64,000 bases of DNA, from contig ML769511.1 in NCBI GenBank assembly GCA_009733575.1, forward strand, positions 119,321-183,320. Reading direction: 5' to 3'. A model generated the notes under the pieces. That model worked only from the letters and a program-made list of their open reading frames with translations. It was not told where the DNA came from and made no database searches. This document shows, in pieces, positions 34,701-46,338 of this stretch. The stretch's first letter is position 1; each line of letters begins with the position of its first letter. The DNA comes from Gymnopus androsaceus JB14. Its lineage: Eukaryota > Basidiomycota > Agaricomycetes > Agaricales > Omphalotaceae. Both the position numbers and the translations under genes were made by a program.

Positions 34701-35490
34701 GAAGGATTGTTACTGTTAGTGGGACCGGGTGAATGGGAGGAAGAGCTGCGGGTGATGGTGAAAAACGGTGTAAGAAGCTATGTGGATATGGAGCGGAAGA
34801 AACATGGTCCGGGTCGCTGAGGTACAAATGAAGAAGAACCCGGGATGGAGGGCATAGTTATAGAGGCTGAGAGTCAGGTTGAGTGGGAAAATGAAGATGA
34901 GGAGGAATTCCCATTGCAAGCGGAGGCTCGGACGAGGAGGGATGGAACGGGGGAGACGAGGAAGCAGCAATCCTGGATCTGGCTGACAAGGAGAATTAAT
35001 TTGAAGGATGGCACAGACAAGAACGACAATGAGATTTTGTGAGCGGAGCGGTGCAGGAGTAGAGCACGAGCTCATCAAGCGGAAGAGGAGGTGCGGTACC
35101 TTGAAGTCAAGATGGAGAGAGCTCCTCTTCCTGGACTGGAAGGTAAAATGGTGGGCAGAATGTCAGGACCATCCAAACCCTGGTAAAGTTCTGCATCTTG
35201 AGGAGGGGGTGAAGGCATATGCGATTAAGCAGGCAGAAATTCAGCGCAGACTTCGAGAAAAGTTTCTGGCCATGTGGAAAGGGTCTTTGTGGCAGGAGGA
35301 ACGGCCAGAGGAAGCAAGTAACAGGGTGGTGCGCGAGGAGCTTGGTTTGGATGGGAGAGATGACGACGACAAGGAGGATGAAGAGGGTGAGAAAGCGGGA
35401 AATGATGGTGGGGACTTGGAGACACCAGATCGAGTTGAGGAGGAGGGGGAAGAGGACGCGGAGGAGGCAGAATATTTCGGTTTCGCATAA
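31755..35490 (+). pseudogene. KDZ transposase with CxC2-type N-terminal region, decayed
   Basis: An N-terminal segment (31755-32090) leads into HPHQYWQKECQQIFLDELL, a degraded Cys cluster, WDGDLFRECSLKELGL, GIHDVNVLFCGC and VSAYDFY-like text: the CxC2 arrangement before KDZ transposases. CLSCPHPGINLPDSWEN follows (about 32880). The core reads YANMDYVFGSALHH, IVGYDIACQWF, FHELAHEIGNHEQYS, ERIWGLHNPLGNSTKTMGPG, then HRNVLKRALHGFEKLRSVYM and the tail QSWIWLTRRINLKDG...DWKVKWWAE. KDZ enzymes are fungal DDE-like transposases. Disablements: TGA at 32976-32978 (DANF-LK) and 35040-35042 (NEIL-AE), both where Arg is expected, plus frameshifts near 32310, 35100 and elsewhere. Confidence 0.88.
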
Positions 35491-36055
35491 TCAACTATTG
35501 TAGTGTTGTACTGGACTCTTTCACCTGCTATAAAGTCGAATTTATACTACATATTAACATCACCTTAGTGGTACAGTGGTTAAATTAGTGATTTATATAT
35601 TGATTTAGCACTTGTTGGCTTTGTTTCTGGTGGCCTTTAGATCAATTGATGCTGGTGGCAATAATTTTGCGAATTCACAGTTATTCCGGAGATCTACGGT
35701 CCCCGGGTGCACCCTTTCTAAATTGGGAAAGGGCGCACCATGTCCCATTTGGGAAGAAGCGGGAAAGTCACAAGTGTATCCAATACAGCACTAGGGATTT
35801 ATCCATGATTGCCTTTGATGAAAGGGTACATGGTAATATCCCTGTGCGAGTTGGTGGCCATGGTAGTAGCCCAGCTGATATGATCTTAACTTGTGGGTAT
35901 ATCCTTACTTCAAGCAGTTCAGTTTGCAGCTATGGCTGGACCTCCGAATTTCCAGAGTGTCTGATATTCCTGACCAGGGAATTGGCTTCAATAGAAGCGG
36001 ATACCCTGTCGACAAGGCCCACACTCCTCGTGAAGTGTGAGAGAGAAGGGAGGAC
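35491..36055. other. spacer between KDZ remnant and gag-like ORF
   Basis: No recognisable gene. It may include the leader of the retroelement downstream; I did not find a 5' LTR matching the LTR at 40119. Confidence 0.35.
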
Positions 36056-37420
36056 ATGTATCCTCCCCAATACACTGGTAGAGTAGGCTATTCGCCCACC
36101 AACCAGTGGAAACCACAATTGTATTGTGGATTCCAAGCAGGTTCGGTAAACCGAACTCGAAACAATCCTCAAGTAAGTGAGGATAGGAAACTCCAGGGAG
36201 GACATAGTCCTCCAGGTGTTAATGGTCCCCCTGGGGACAATGGAGATGTTGATGGTGACGGAAAGGACAACAAGAGTCGTAAAGGCAAAAAGCCTGCCCG
36301 TCGTCACTGCACGCCTTGGGATGATTCATCCGAAGGTGAATCTCCACCTCCCCCTCCACCATCATCACCACCATCCTCTTCCGAGGACTCTTCGTCATCA
36401 GACAATGACTGGATAGGTGCATTTGCACCTAATGTCGAGTTCCTTGACAAGAAATTACATCGCAATTTGTGACGTAAAACTATCAAGAAACTCCGAGCAA
36501 GAACTGACAATGATAAACGTTGTGAGTCCTGGCTCAAGGGTATTCTACAAGAATATTGAAAACAAATTTGGCACTTCTGCAACCGTGAAACGGTCCAGAG
36601 TACTGAGATGCCCAAGGGCATCAAGATCCCGAATCCTTCCAGATTCACAGGATCAAACGATGTCAAAGAATTCGACACCTGGCTTTTAGCCCTACTCCAA
36701 TGGATCATGATTTCACAATTAGTTGGAAAGGTCAATGATGACCAACGCGTCCAAATCGTAGGAAGTTTCCTTGACGAAGATGCATTATGCTGGTACAACA
36801 ATGAAGTTACAGGACTTCATCGTTCCCAGCTGAATTGGACTTTTGAGAAAGTCATCTTAGGGCTATTTGCCCGATTCGTACAAGCTACGACTATACACGT
36901 AGCGGCTGAGAAGTTCGAGGCTACGGAGTACAATCCTGAAAAGGGCGTACGGGTGTATAAAGCCAAACTTCAGCGGTGGGGGTCAAGAATGACCCGCCCA
37001 CCCAACTCTTATGCCCTCAGGAAGAAATTCCTGGATGGGCTGCTCACGTCTATCATCTCGGAGATGATAGAACGCGGCGCATCTCCTGATCTTGCTACAC
37101 TTAGCAAGATGGTGAAGACGGTAGAGCGCCTCAAGGACAACAAGGCCCTCGAAATCTTCTACCTGAAGTCAAAGACATCAGTACAAGAGCCAGACGACTT
37201 TGGATATAAATCCAAAGTCAAATGGCACACTCAAGAGGAGATTGTAGGCCATCATTGGGATGGAGACAATCTCGTGTTCCATACAGAATGGAACACCGAC
37301 GAAGCCATTGGGGATCCTGGAAAGGATCCAACAGCAGCTCTAGATAAATATCTAGAGCTGTATGGAGTTTCCAACTGGCAGAAACTACCACGCAACAATT
37401 CCTCGGAATTGTCAAATTGA
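36056..37420 (+). pseudogene. LTR-retrotransposon gag
   Basis: One frame of 455 codons with two internal TGAs (36470-36472, LHRNL-RKTIKK; 36557-36559, LQEY-KQIW), both where Arg (CGA) would fit. The N-terminus is Pro/Ser/Asp-rich. The gag core lies at 36608-37420: PNPSRFTGSNDVKEFDTWLL, DDQRVQIVGSFLDEDALCWY, TFEKVILGLFARFVQ, RMTRPPNSYALRKKFLDGL. This layout (F.G..D...F..WL ... WY ... RF) is that of Ty3-like gag capsids. No zinc knuckle was found before the frame ends at SELSN. Confidence 0.75.
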
Positions 37421-38130
37421 CGCGCAAGCAGATATCCGGGATGGAGGTACCGCCACAAATCACATGTTGGCACCGTCGGGATTTCAATTGAAATTCCAAG
37501 TTGGACATCAACGTTGATGATGGCAGACAGCCAAACACCTACCGCTCCTCCTACATCAGACCAGTCCTTGACTGCGCCTCAAAATGCCTTAATTGGTAAT
37601 ACTCCTGACGGTGGACCTAGTCCAACGTTGAACTCCTTTATCAGTGGCTTAACACCACAATCCCAGTCCCATCCGCCCATGTATCCTCCCCAATTCCTGT
37701 TCGCCCTGCATCCTCCTCAATTCCCATCCTTGCCCTTGAACTCTGGATACTCCAACCAGAGATTTCAAACACAAACTCAAGGATCCAATCCTTTGAGTTT
37801 TGTGTTTTGGTTTGATCCCACCTTCAGCTGGATCAAACCCCAACTTTGCAGCTGGATACAATCCAGCGGCAATGGCTGGTACGTCCATGCCATCCTACTT
37901 GCAAATGCCGATGTTCGGACAAGCACCAAACTCGGTTATGCACCCTCCGTACCCTGGAAGATTCCATGGTTAATCCATGGACCTTCAATGAGAGTTTGGG
38001 CACCATGATTCATGCATGGGGTACATGCTCTCAGTGTGATGCTTTTGTATCACACTTGCTTCCGGCGTTCGACAACGACGAGCCCTCTTTCAGAGCTGCC
38101 ACAAGCGACGTGTTGATTACTATCGACGAT
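37421..38130 (+). other. Pro/Ser-rich retroelement linker region
   Basis: The frame at 37514-38008 (SDQSLTAPQNALIGNTPDGG, PPMYPPQFLFALHPPQFPSL) is low-complexity and lies between the gag and the second ORF. It may be a spacer domain of the same polyprotein; the frames do not join without changes. Confidence 0.35.
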
Positions 38131-38139
38131 CTGCAGTGG

Positions 38140-39766
38140 GAAATATCCCTGCCGGTGGAGATGTAGCGTCTCTCAACCAGCGTATTGGCGAGTTGAGTGC
38201 TGAGCTTTCCAGCAAGCAACTCGGATACAAGGACTTACATTGTAAATACTACGACGGTGAAGACAACCTCGCACGTTTGTGAGATGAACGAGACCGTTTG
38301 TGTGTTCAACGCGATAGCCTCAAAGCGGAAGTAGGCCAGCTTCGAGAGCAAGTCTCTCGTCGGCGAGCCCACAACCAGGGACTTGATTCTCAAGCTCCCG
38401 AATACGATTCCCCAGACCGTCACGGTAAGCGCAAGCGCACTACCGGAGATGGTCCTTCTACGGCTCCCATGACTGCTTCATCCCAGAATGAAGATGAGGA
38501 GATGCTGTCCTCTGCAGGTATTGACCCAGTCAAAACCACGGCGGGAGAGACGGAGCCAGTGCTCAGTTTCCCCCCGTGTAAACGAGACCCAGTGTCTCCA
38601 GAAATCCTACCTGACGGTGGATATCGTACCTCCGAGGGCTACATTGTCTATGGCAATGAAGCTACGGACGCACAACGCAACGATCAATTGGGATTACCAA
38701 TTGCTCGAGGGGGCGAAGAAGCCCACGCCGACATCAAGAAGGCTGAGGAAGTTACCTCGGCCATCCAATACCTGTCATTGGCTCGCATACTGCGAGACTT
38801 CGACGATTCTGGTGTTAACACCGGAAATTTGCCCTGGCCTGCGTTCAGGGTTTGCAGGGACCTGTACAAGGAGGTCTGCAAGGTCCCGGCAGGTCAACGG
38901 AACGCTCTCGAGCGTACTGTCTTCTCCAACTTCTTCAGGCTCGCATTTCGTAGAATGCACCTACATGATCGGGACCCGAAGAGGGTTAAGGGAAAGGGTC
39001 AGGCAATGCCCGAACTTGAGCTCTCCTCTTCTTACACGGAGGGGAGTCTCCCCACTGCTATTATAAGTGGAAGGGCTACGTCTTCCACTTCGTCAACTCA
39101 AGCTTCGTCATCTAAGACGACAATCTCGAGGAGGAGACCAGGGAGGTCAGACGGGATTGAAAAATCCCGCTAAATCTGACCCACCGGAAGCCTGGGCACG
39201 GTATTATCACGTCCACCCTAATACGATGCCCCCAGGCATTGTTTGTGATTCTAGTAATCACATTTCCTTACGCAGTGTCCGAGGACGTCTCCTCGTTCAT
39301 AACCGGGCACCCAAACTGCCACAAGGAACAATCGCTCTTGAGCAAAATCGTTTCCTCCTTCTGTTGGCGGAGTTGTTTGCAACTCCAGGACTGTACGCCT
39401 CGTTGATCATGTCAACGGGGGCTACAGTTGCCCCGGAAATCATCGGTGTCCACCTTCCCGGACGACACACGAAATGCTACATTGGAGGATGTAGCGAGAT
39501 TCTATGCCTCCCAAGGCATCACTGTCCTGATGGGGGAAGACACTGCTGTCTTTGCCCTCACATGGATCACAGCTTTCCGTCCATCGGATAGCTTAACGGT
39601 CAACGAGGCTCTCATGATTCGAGGCCGAGTTGAAAGTGCACTGTCCACGGGGAATATTCCCGCTGGACTCAATGATAACATGTGGGCACCTGAGGGCTTG
39701 GTCTCTCGCCCAAGTCATCCCATTCCCTGGGGCAGGGTTCTTCCCCGCACCTCTCATCACAGATGA
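38140..39766 (+). pseudogene. second ORF of the retroelement (fungal, no named domain)
   Basis: Reading GGDVASLNQRIGELSAEL, LRDERDRL (TGA at 38280-38282 replaces the Arg), QRDSLKAEVGQLREQVSRRR (coiled coil), an acidic linker, IQYLSLARILRDFDD, ALERTVFSNFFRLAFRRMHL; then, after a one-base shift in an A-run near 39164, PPEAWARYYHVHPNTMPPGI, SVRGRLLVHNRAP, LLLLAELFATPGLYASLIM; and after a shift in a C-run near 39436, ATLEDVARFYASQGITVL, ALTWITAFRPSDSL. I recall similar ORFs in Agaricomycete repeats but know no function. Two of the three breaks are one-base changes in homopolymers. Confidence 0.5.
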
Positions 39767-40118
39767 TGGTGGTCTGCCCTACGAACAGTCCACCGAATGC
39801 GATCGCGTTGAGCAGTAACTCGGCAGGAGCCCCAGGCTCTTCTTCATTCAACACCGCTTTGGCCCAGTCTGAAGCACCGCCCACTGCCCCCATGGAGGGT
39901 ATCAACGATAGTTAATCGTCTCATTGTACTACCGGTGCTCACCTCAACACGCTATTGAGGTGAGTACCAGGCTTTGACTTTCACGACACGCTATCGTGAA
40001 TGTCATAGCCCCAACTGCCCAACATGTCGATTAGATGCTCACGACACGCTATCATGAGTACTCAATCTCCAGGTTTGTTTATCGATTGCTCCTGTGGACT
40101 CAATCTGGCTGGGGAGGG

Positions 40119-40275
40119 TGTAATGCCCCCGTTCCCTTATGCATACATCATTATGTTACCCTTTTAATTCATTTCCTTTACTATATAAAATACTTTATGT
40201 CACTATGTACTTTAGCTTTACACCATCACCCGCCGAGAATACCTAGACAAATATACAGTCCAGTTATGTTCTTTT
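40119..40275 (+). mobile_element. start of the 3' LTR of the gag element
   Basis: A polypurine tract (GCTGGGGAGGG) is followed by TGTAATGCCCCCGTTCCC and a promoter-like ACTATATAAAATAC at about 40179. The right end is not defined (approximate). Confidence 0.5.
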
Positions 40276-40768
40276 GGGTGAAAGTAAGCTCTGACCTCAC
40301 CAAGGTCTTATAACTTTGTTAGTAGGTTGAAGAGGAGGGCAAAGAATAGCGCAGCATCGACATGATGGACACAGATGGCATACGTGTCAAAGTTACATCT
40401 TGGTCAAAATCCAGCATGACTGGCAATCACAAGATACAAAGAGGTTGCCAGAAGGGTTGTTTCGGATCAACGGGGTTGTTCATTAGAATTATCCATTAAT
40501 AGTCCAGTCTTCGAAATATCATCAGGGATGTAGAACATTATGGTCTTTGCAGCCCTACCAGCTGAAACACATTTAAGGTCATGATTATAGTAAGCACCTA
40601 CCAGAACATAAGGACTGGCCATTGAGATCCAATTTAGAGGTGACATGATACAGAGGAGAGCTATTCCTTGATGATACTTTCATAGTAGAAAGTTGATGTA
40701 CACCTGCAGAAGAACAAACAGACAAAGCTTGCTAGATGGAAGGAGGGAATCGCAGCTGATGAAAAGGA

Positions 40769-41753
40769 CATCAGCAAAAATGCTCTGGGCCTGAGATAGC
40801 CTAGGTAGCCTGGGTGACCTGAGATTACCCTATAGATCAACCTCAGGTAGCCTGGGCAACCTGGGTGACCAGGGCAACTCAGGTTAATGGAGACTACCCT
40901 CTAGGGTACCCTGAAGTCACTCCATAGGGCTAACCTGGGTGAACCTGAGGAAGCCTGAGGAAACCTGAGCAACCTGAGGCAACCTCAGACAGTCTGAAAC
41001 TTGGTTTGATTTTATACAACCTAAAGAGCCTAAATAACCTCGGGTTTTAAGCTATTAAATATATAGATATTCTGTAATCAAAAGCAGACATTCCACTTGC
41101 TTGATAAATCATCTATAGATCAAAGTTGTAAGTAATTGCGCGAAATAAGCGCTTAAATAAGCGCCGAACCGCGTGGGCGCCTGTGAACTGCGTACAATCA
41201 AAAACCTGTTGATGGGGTCAAATCATATTCATCAAGAGTATAACAGATTACCTCCTAAGCTTGCTACACTTAAACATGAGTCTGAATAACTTCAGTGAGC
41301 TGTTCCGAGATGTAAGTTAAGGTCAATAAGATATTAAGAAGCTTCTTCTAATAAGAATACATTAAGTGAGTCCAATAAGAACAATGAAATAGTATCAGTT
41401 GAGCAACATTGAGTGATAAGACTAAGTATAAAGACAGGTGAATAATGAGATAACTAAGATGTTTTTTAGATACCACTACTTATGATAGGCACCCTCAGGC
41501 TACCTCAGGTTACCTCAGGTTGCTCAGGCTGCCTCAGGTTTACTCAAGGTCACTCAGGGTAGCTCAGGGTAGCTCAGAGTAGCTCAGGCTACCTCAGGTT
41601 GACATAGGTTACCTATAACCACCTGAAAAGGCCAAGGAAAAAGGGATAAACCTGGATGACCTGGGCAGCCTAGGTGACCTAGGCTTCCTAGGTAGCCTAG
41701 GCACCCAAAGGAAAGCCTTTGATAACCCAGGGCCCAGACCATTTTTGCTGATG
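40769..41753. mobile_element. large CATCAG fold-back element, complete copy, 985 bp
   Basis: Starts CATCAGCAAAAATGCTCTGG and ends CCAGACCATTTTTGCTGATG, flanked by GA on both sides. Arms hold CCTGAGGAA/CCTGGGTGA-type units (40790-41000) and inverted TACCTCAGGT-type units (41480-41720). The middle (41000-41460) shares AATAAGCGCC, CTGTTGATG and GGTCAAATCA with 5484-6890. No coding frame recognised. Confidence 0.85.
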
Positions 41754-41928
41754 GATGGGGCTCTCACTCAACAGTGGCATCAATGGGAATAGATTTAATG
41801 AGCAAGCGGTAGATGACAGAACCAAAACAGGAATGATACTTCTCAAACAGGTTGAGAAATACTTTAAAAAATTTCAATTTTTTCTCAGTCTACATATAAA
41901 CAAGCCAGAAATAGTTTCAAATAAGGTA

Positions 41929-42598
41929 CAGTGATCTTGGAGCGCTTGAGCCACTTGGAGTCCTTGATCCACCAACCGTAAATTTGTTTTTCCTGATATT
42001 ATTTCTTCAATCTGAGTATCTCAAAACACTCATATGTGCTCATTGCATGTCTGGTCCAAACTTGGAATACATAACCCTTGTGCATGGAGAGTTAAATGAA
42101 TAATATAGTACTTTTTTCAATGTTTTGGAGTTGTAAACTTTGGCCTTGGTGGTGAACCACCCTAAAATGACAACCAAAGGCTCTGAATTGTACTTTCATA
42201 TATGCAGAATTGAATTGTCTATTGAATGTGCTATTTAGCAAAGCAGTAGGTAAACTATTATGATCTCAATGTTCAAAATGATTCAGCGTGACATGAAGAG
42301 GACATTTGACTGCCATTGATTAATGTTCCCACACAACTGACAGCTCAAATTCAGTGTGGAAAGCTCTACCGTAATCATGTAACACTGGCTCAAGGACTCC
42401 AGAACCATGACATTGGACTTGAATTCCGAATTAATTCATAATGATTACTTGCTCTTCATCTAAAGGTTCTTAAAGTAGTTCAATCTTACTTTCAGAACCT
42501 TTAGATTATTTCTAGATACTTAGATATGCTCAAAATGTAATGCAGCAAGTTCTGCAAGAAAAAATCAAAGCTGTGGCTCAAGGATTCCAAGATCACTG
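41929..42598. mobile_element. Tc1/mariner-like MITE (copy B), 670 bp
   Basis: Left end TA|CAGTGATCTTGGAGCGCTTG, right end the reverse complement (...CAAGATCACTG|TA) with few mismatches. TA flanks both sides. The ends resemble those of copy A at 3141-3718. No transposase. Confidence 0.8.
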
Positions 42599-42655
42599 TA
42601 ACATGAAGATCATATTGTGAAACAAGTACAGATAATCCACCAGAATCCACTCGCA

Positions 42656-43748
42656 CATCAGCAAAACCTGGATAATGGTCATAGCAGGCCATAGCAGGCC
42701 ATAATTTTGTCGAGAATTATGGCCACTATTGTTATGAATGTTCTTATCTTATCAGACACATGGTATTATTTCCTTATCATTTCCCTTTTATTTACCTATG
42801 TATATCTATAAGCACATGCTTATTTAGACATGCAGCTATACTGATTGGCTGTGTATACATTATTAGGGTTCTGTCAATCAGAGTATGATTGTTTCTGATC
42901 ATAACACATGCTAGCATGTCTATACTTGTATGATCAACCTATCATTACTTATTGTCATTTACTTGTTGTCTTTCATTGTTTGTTACTGCATGGTCAGGGT
43001 ATAGGACTATGGGCTTAGGGTTCGTACTTTAGTATATATAGTAATTGTAGCTATAGCTTAGTCCTTAGCTTCAATCTCGTCAATAACTCCTAGTTCTCAA
43101 TATCATCTTCTTCTCTTTTCTTCATCGTTAATCTCTTTGCCTAAGTCGGATGTTGTGACACCTGGTACCTTGTGTTGTGAGGAACTAGTGACTGACAGCT
43201 ATGGCCTGCTATGAAGTTCTGCAGGATCACTGACTTGTTCCATCATTTGACAGCTGTTTGAAATCTGTTATTCTCTCCTGGCAACAGTATATAAGAGGGA
43301 TCAACAACTTTGTCTTGATTCTCAGTTACCTAGGCTCATTGTGGTATTCTTGGTGCATCTCATTAGGTTCTTTGGTTTCAGGGTGATTATTTGATAGAGT
43401 AGTATGGTCTTGTACTGGGTAACAAATGGTTATGATTATGTATATGCACTATCTACTATAGTCTACATTTGAACATGAAGATATAAATGATTTTGAAATG
43501 ATTTTATTTTGCCATTGTTTTGATTTTATGGTCCTCAAGACAATTCAACCAAGTAATACATTTAGTATTAAATAGAATGACAACTGATGTTGAGTCTTGA
43601 CATTCCTATGAAATCCATAGTAATCCATAGCAGTCCATAGCAATCCATAGCTCTGGATAGATGGGGACCTTGCTATGGACGCTATGGGTGCTATGAGTGC
43701 TGGATAGCACTATCCAGCACTGTCCAGTACACCCAGGTTTTGCTGATG
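42656..43748. mobile_element. CATCAG fold-back element with a solo LTR inside
   Basis: Starts CATCAGCAAAACCTGGATAA and ends ACACCCAGGTTTTGCTGATG, flanked by CA on both sides (42654-42655, 43749-43750). Arms carry CATAGCAGGC and inverted CCATAGCAAT-type units of about 10 nt. The LTR at 42730-43197 splits a palindrome (ATAGCAGGCCATA... / ...TATGGCCTGCTAT). Confidence 0.85.
42730..43197 (+). mobile_element. solo LTR, 468 bp
   Basis: Starts TGTTATGAATGTTC and ends GTGACTGACA. The flanks ACTAT (42725-42729) and GCTAT (43198-43202) are a 5-bp duplication with one mismatch. Clearly related to the LTR at 7896-8448 (TAGTATATATAGTA, CTCAATATCATCTTCTTCTC, CACCTGGTACCTTGTGTTGT). Confidence 0.8.
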
Positions 43749-44356
43749 CAGTGAACAGTTCACAGCTTGGTCACAGGTTGCAGTGATCTGTGAACACTTG
43801 GTCAGAAGAGTACAGTAGACCAATAGATTTTGGGACTAGGTGGTTGCATAGACTGTTGAACAGAACCCACTTCAAGCACTTTATTGATTAAAGAAAGCTT
43901 ATTTTTTTTCAAAGAGGTTCACCATGCCAGTGTGAATTGAAGGTGGACAGGTCAGATGCTTTTAAAGAAGAATTTGAGTTGATTTCAATGCAAGTCTTCA
44001 GCTCCAGGTAGGGTCCAATGTGGGACAGGATAGACTCAATTTATACATTCCATTGCAGGTAGCCATTATAAGCAATAAAGGTCAAAACCTAAAGACTAAT
44101 GAATACAATGGGGGTAGACAAGAAAAAAACGGAAGTAAAAAAATATAGATAAGATAAAACATGGCAAAATGTGGTATGTGAGAAAGAATTTCCTTAAAGC
44201 ATCACTTCTGGTGGGATTTAGTCCGATCGCTGCAGACAGGACCTTCCCTTCCCTTTGGTCAGAGTCGGAAGCAAGAAAGGCATGAAGATGGTGATTTGTG
44301 ACACACCACATCAACTCACACTGCCAATAATGGGAAATAAATTAATTCAATCCCTA
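43749..44356. other. AT-rich spacer, nothing recognised
   Basis: No convincing coding frame. The minus-strand frame at 44096-44314 looks like chance. Confidence 0.4.
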
Positions 44357-44896
44357 TACGAAGTGTACTTTTTCAGAAGAATACGGAAGATGTATATTTC
44401 AATAGAGTAGAGAAAAAAATAAATTCTGACATTCTGAATTTAGAAATTTATGTAGATGTGCAAAAGGAAAGCTTTCAATCGGACTCTGGAAACAATAGTT
44501 TCAATGTAGACTTGAAAGCACTCCTTTCACAATAAGAGTAAAAGTAATTGTTTCAAAGAACAATTCAATCTTTTATTGAAAGATTGCCTTTTGCTTTGGC
44601 AGCGGCCCGGCCCAGCCCGAGAATTGAAGTATTGTCTTTCGGGAACCAGCTGAAAGGTTCTTTGAAATAGTTACTTTCGCTCTTATTGTGAAGCAAAAGT
44701 ATTCAGTCCGCATCAAAACTATTGTTTTCAGAGCTCAATTGAAAAGTGTTCTTTTGGATGTCTGTTTAAAATTTAAAATTCGGAGGTTCTGGATGTAATT
44801 CCTTCATAAGTTCATTGAAATATTTATTTTATATACTTGTATGAAAAGGTAAATTTAGCTTATGTACTGAAATAATTCATTTCTCAAAGTACTTCA
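44357..44896. repeat. long fold-back repeat, about 540 bp
   Basis: Nested inverted pairs share one centre near 44610: GAAGTGTACTTT near 44360 with AAAGTACTTC near 44893; GGAAACAATAGTTT near 44487 with AAACTATTGTTTTC near 44718; CACAATAAGAG near 44530 with CTCTTATTGTG near 44680; TTTCAAAGAAC near 44553 with GTTCTTTGAAA near 44656. It would form a hairpin with arms of about 250 bp. Probably a MITE; ends and target duplication not established. Confidence 0.65.
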
Positions 44897-45379
44897 GCCT
44901 GACTGAAGTATAATCATTGGCGGTGTGACTGAAATTATCATACTACCAGGCTAAAAAGTGCTTGATAAGCAAAGAGTCAAGACACCTAAGTATGTAGGGC
45001 TTCAGTCGCTCATCCAATTTGCTCACTGAATGATGATTCCAAGTAATATCACTTATTACTACACCAGTAAAGGTGTCCGCAGCACGTACCAAATACCCTT
45101 GCTGTACATTCACCAAACCCCCTTGTTGTGGCTTCAATGTTAGTGTCATCCAGGTTCAAGGTGTATAGGCCCCTGCAAAGCTTCGTAGACTTCACAAGCC
45201 ATTGGACAAGCTGCAGCATCCTGGGTCCAACATTGAGTTGTAAGATCCCAAATTGGATCGGGACACCAAACATCCTTTGGTCAACTCGGTTGTTTGCCAG
45301 ACATCAAGCTGTAGAGCACCACTGCGTCTGTTCTCTGATCATGAAACGGGAGCTGTAGTGTTGAAATCTGCGCAAAGAT

Positions 45380-45600
45380 ATTAGATAATGCCAGTGTCTT
45401 TTAAGAATCGATGCTTCGAAACAAGTATGTGTCTTGCGAGACATACCTCGACAATGGTACAGCCAAAAGCATAAACATCTCCCAAGGCATGATTACTAGA
45501 TGTTGACAGGTCTTGAATGATTTGTTAAAAGCTCTCCAGTGTAACACTTCGGAGGAAAATTTTGCAAGGACATCAAGATTTAGATCTGGCTGAGTGGTAA
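45380..45600 (-). pseudogene. protein kinase fragment
   Basis: The minus strand reads TGELLTNHSRPVN and, in another frame, ALGDVYAFGCTIVE followed by a GTATGT donor. This resembles the activation segment end and subdomain IX (PELL...SDVYAFGC..VE) of fungal Ser/Thr kinases. Stops and frame changes surround it, so it is a remnant at best. Confidence 0.4.
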
Positions 45601-46059
45601 ATACAGGGCCATGGCCTGCACCCCAAAAATGCAGCCAAAGCTGAAAAATATAGAATATTTGTAAAATCCCAAGGCAAGAAATTGAAGATGCCTTACCAGA
45701 GAGTTGGGCTTGAAATCATTGGGTTTACATACTCAATGCAAACAAGTAACATGGAAGGTGGTGAACCTTTGATGGTCAACAAACAGCAGGGTCTGCAATG
45801 GTCTAACAAATGCTGCAGCTACAGTGATAAGAAGTGGTGGTGCAGAAGGGTCCTGGAGAGGAACAAGAATAAATTCCTTGGGAACCTGCCTGAGCCCCAG
45901 ACACAGATCTTGTATACAAAAATGATTACAATTGTAGGTTTTACTTTATTCTACAAATTATTACAGTTGTAAGTACCATCAATTACTATTATATCACTAG
46001 TAATGTATTCAGCGTGCAAACTTTGGGCTGTTAGAAATAAGAAATGGAGTTATAATGAT

Positions 46060-46320
46060 TGTGTAGCCGTTTGACCTCGACTGGGCCCTGAGGCAAACGG
46101 GTAAGGTACATGGGTAACTACATACTGTATTTATACCTTTAAGAATGACTATGACATAGTAAACATATCGGGAAAGTGGGTACTCTGTGAATATCGGTGG
46201 CTACTATGCATACAGTAAAGTGGCTACTGTGAGTATATACATGGATACTGTGAGTGTATGTGCAAATATCTCCTGTGATATCATATATTCATAAGTATGT
46301 TGTAATGTGGGCTAAAATAG
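46060..46320. mobile_element. degraded Copia-type LTR remnant
   Basis: Similar to 5168-5400 and, more loosely, to the Copia LTR at 48874-49283 (repeated GTGGCTACTGTGAGTAT and GGATACTGTGAG words; TGTATTTATACC). Ends not defined. Confidence 0.4.
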
Positions 46321-46338
46321 ATTTTCTGTAAATTCCAA

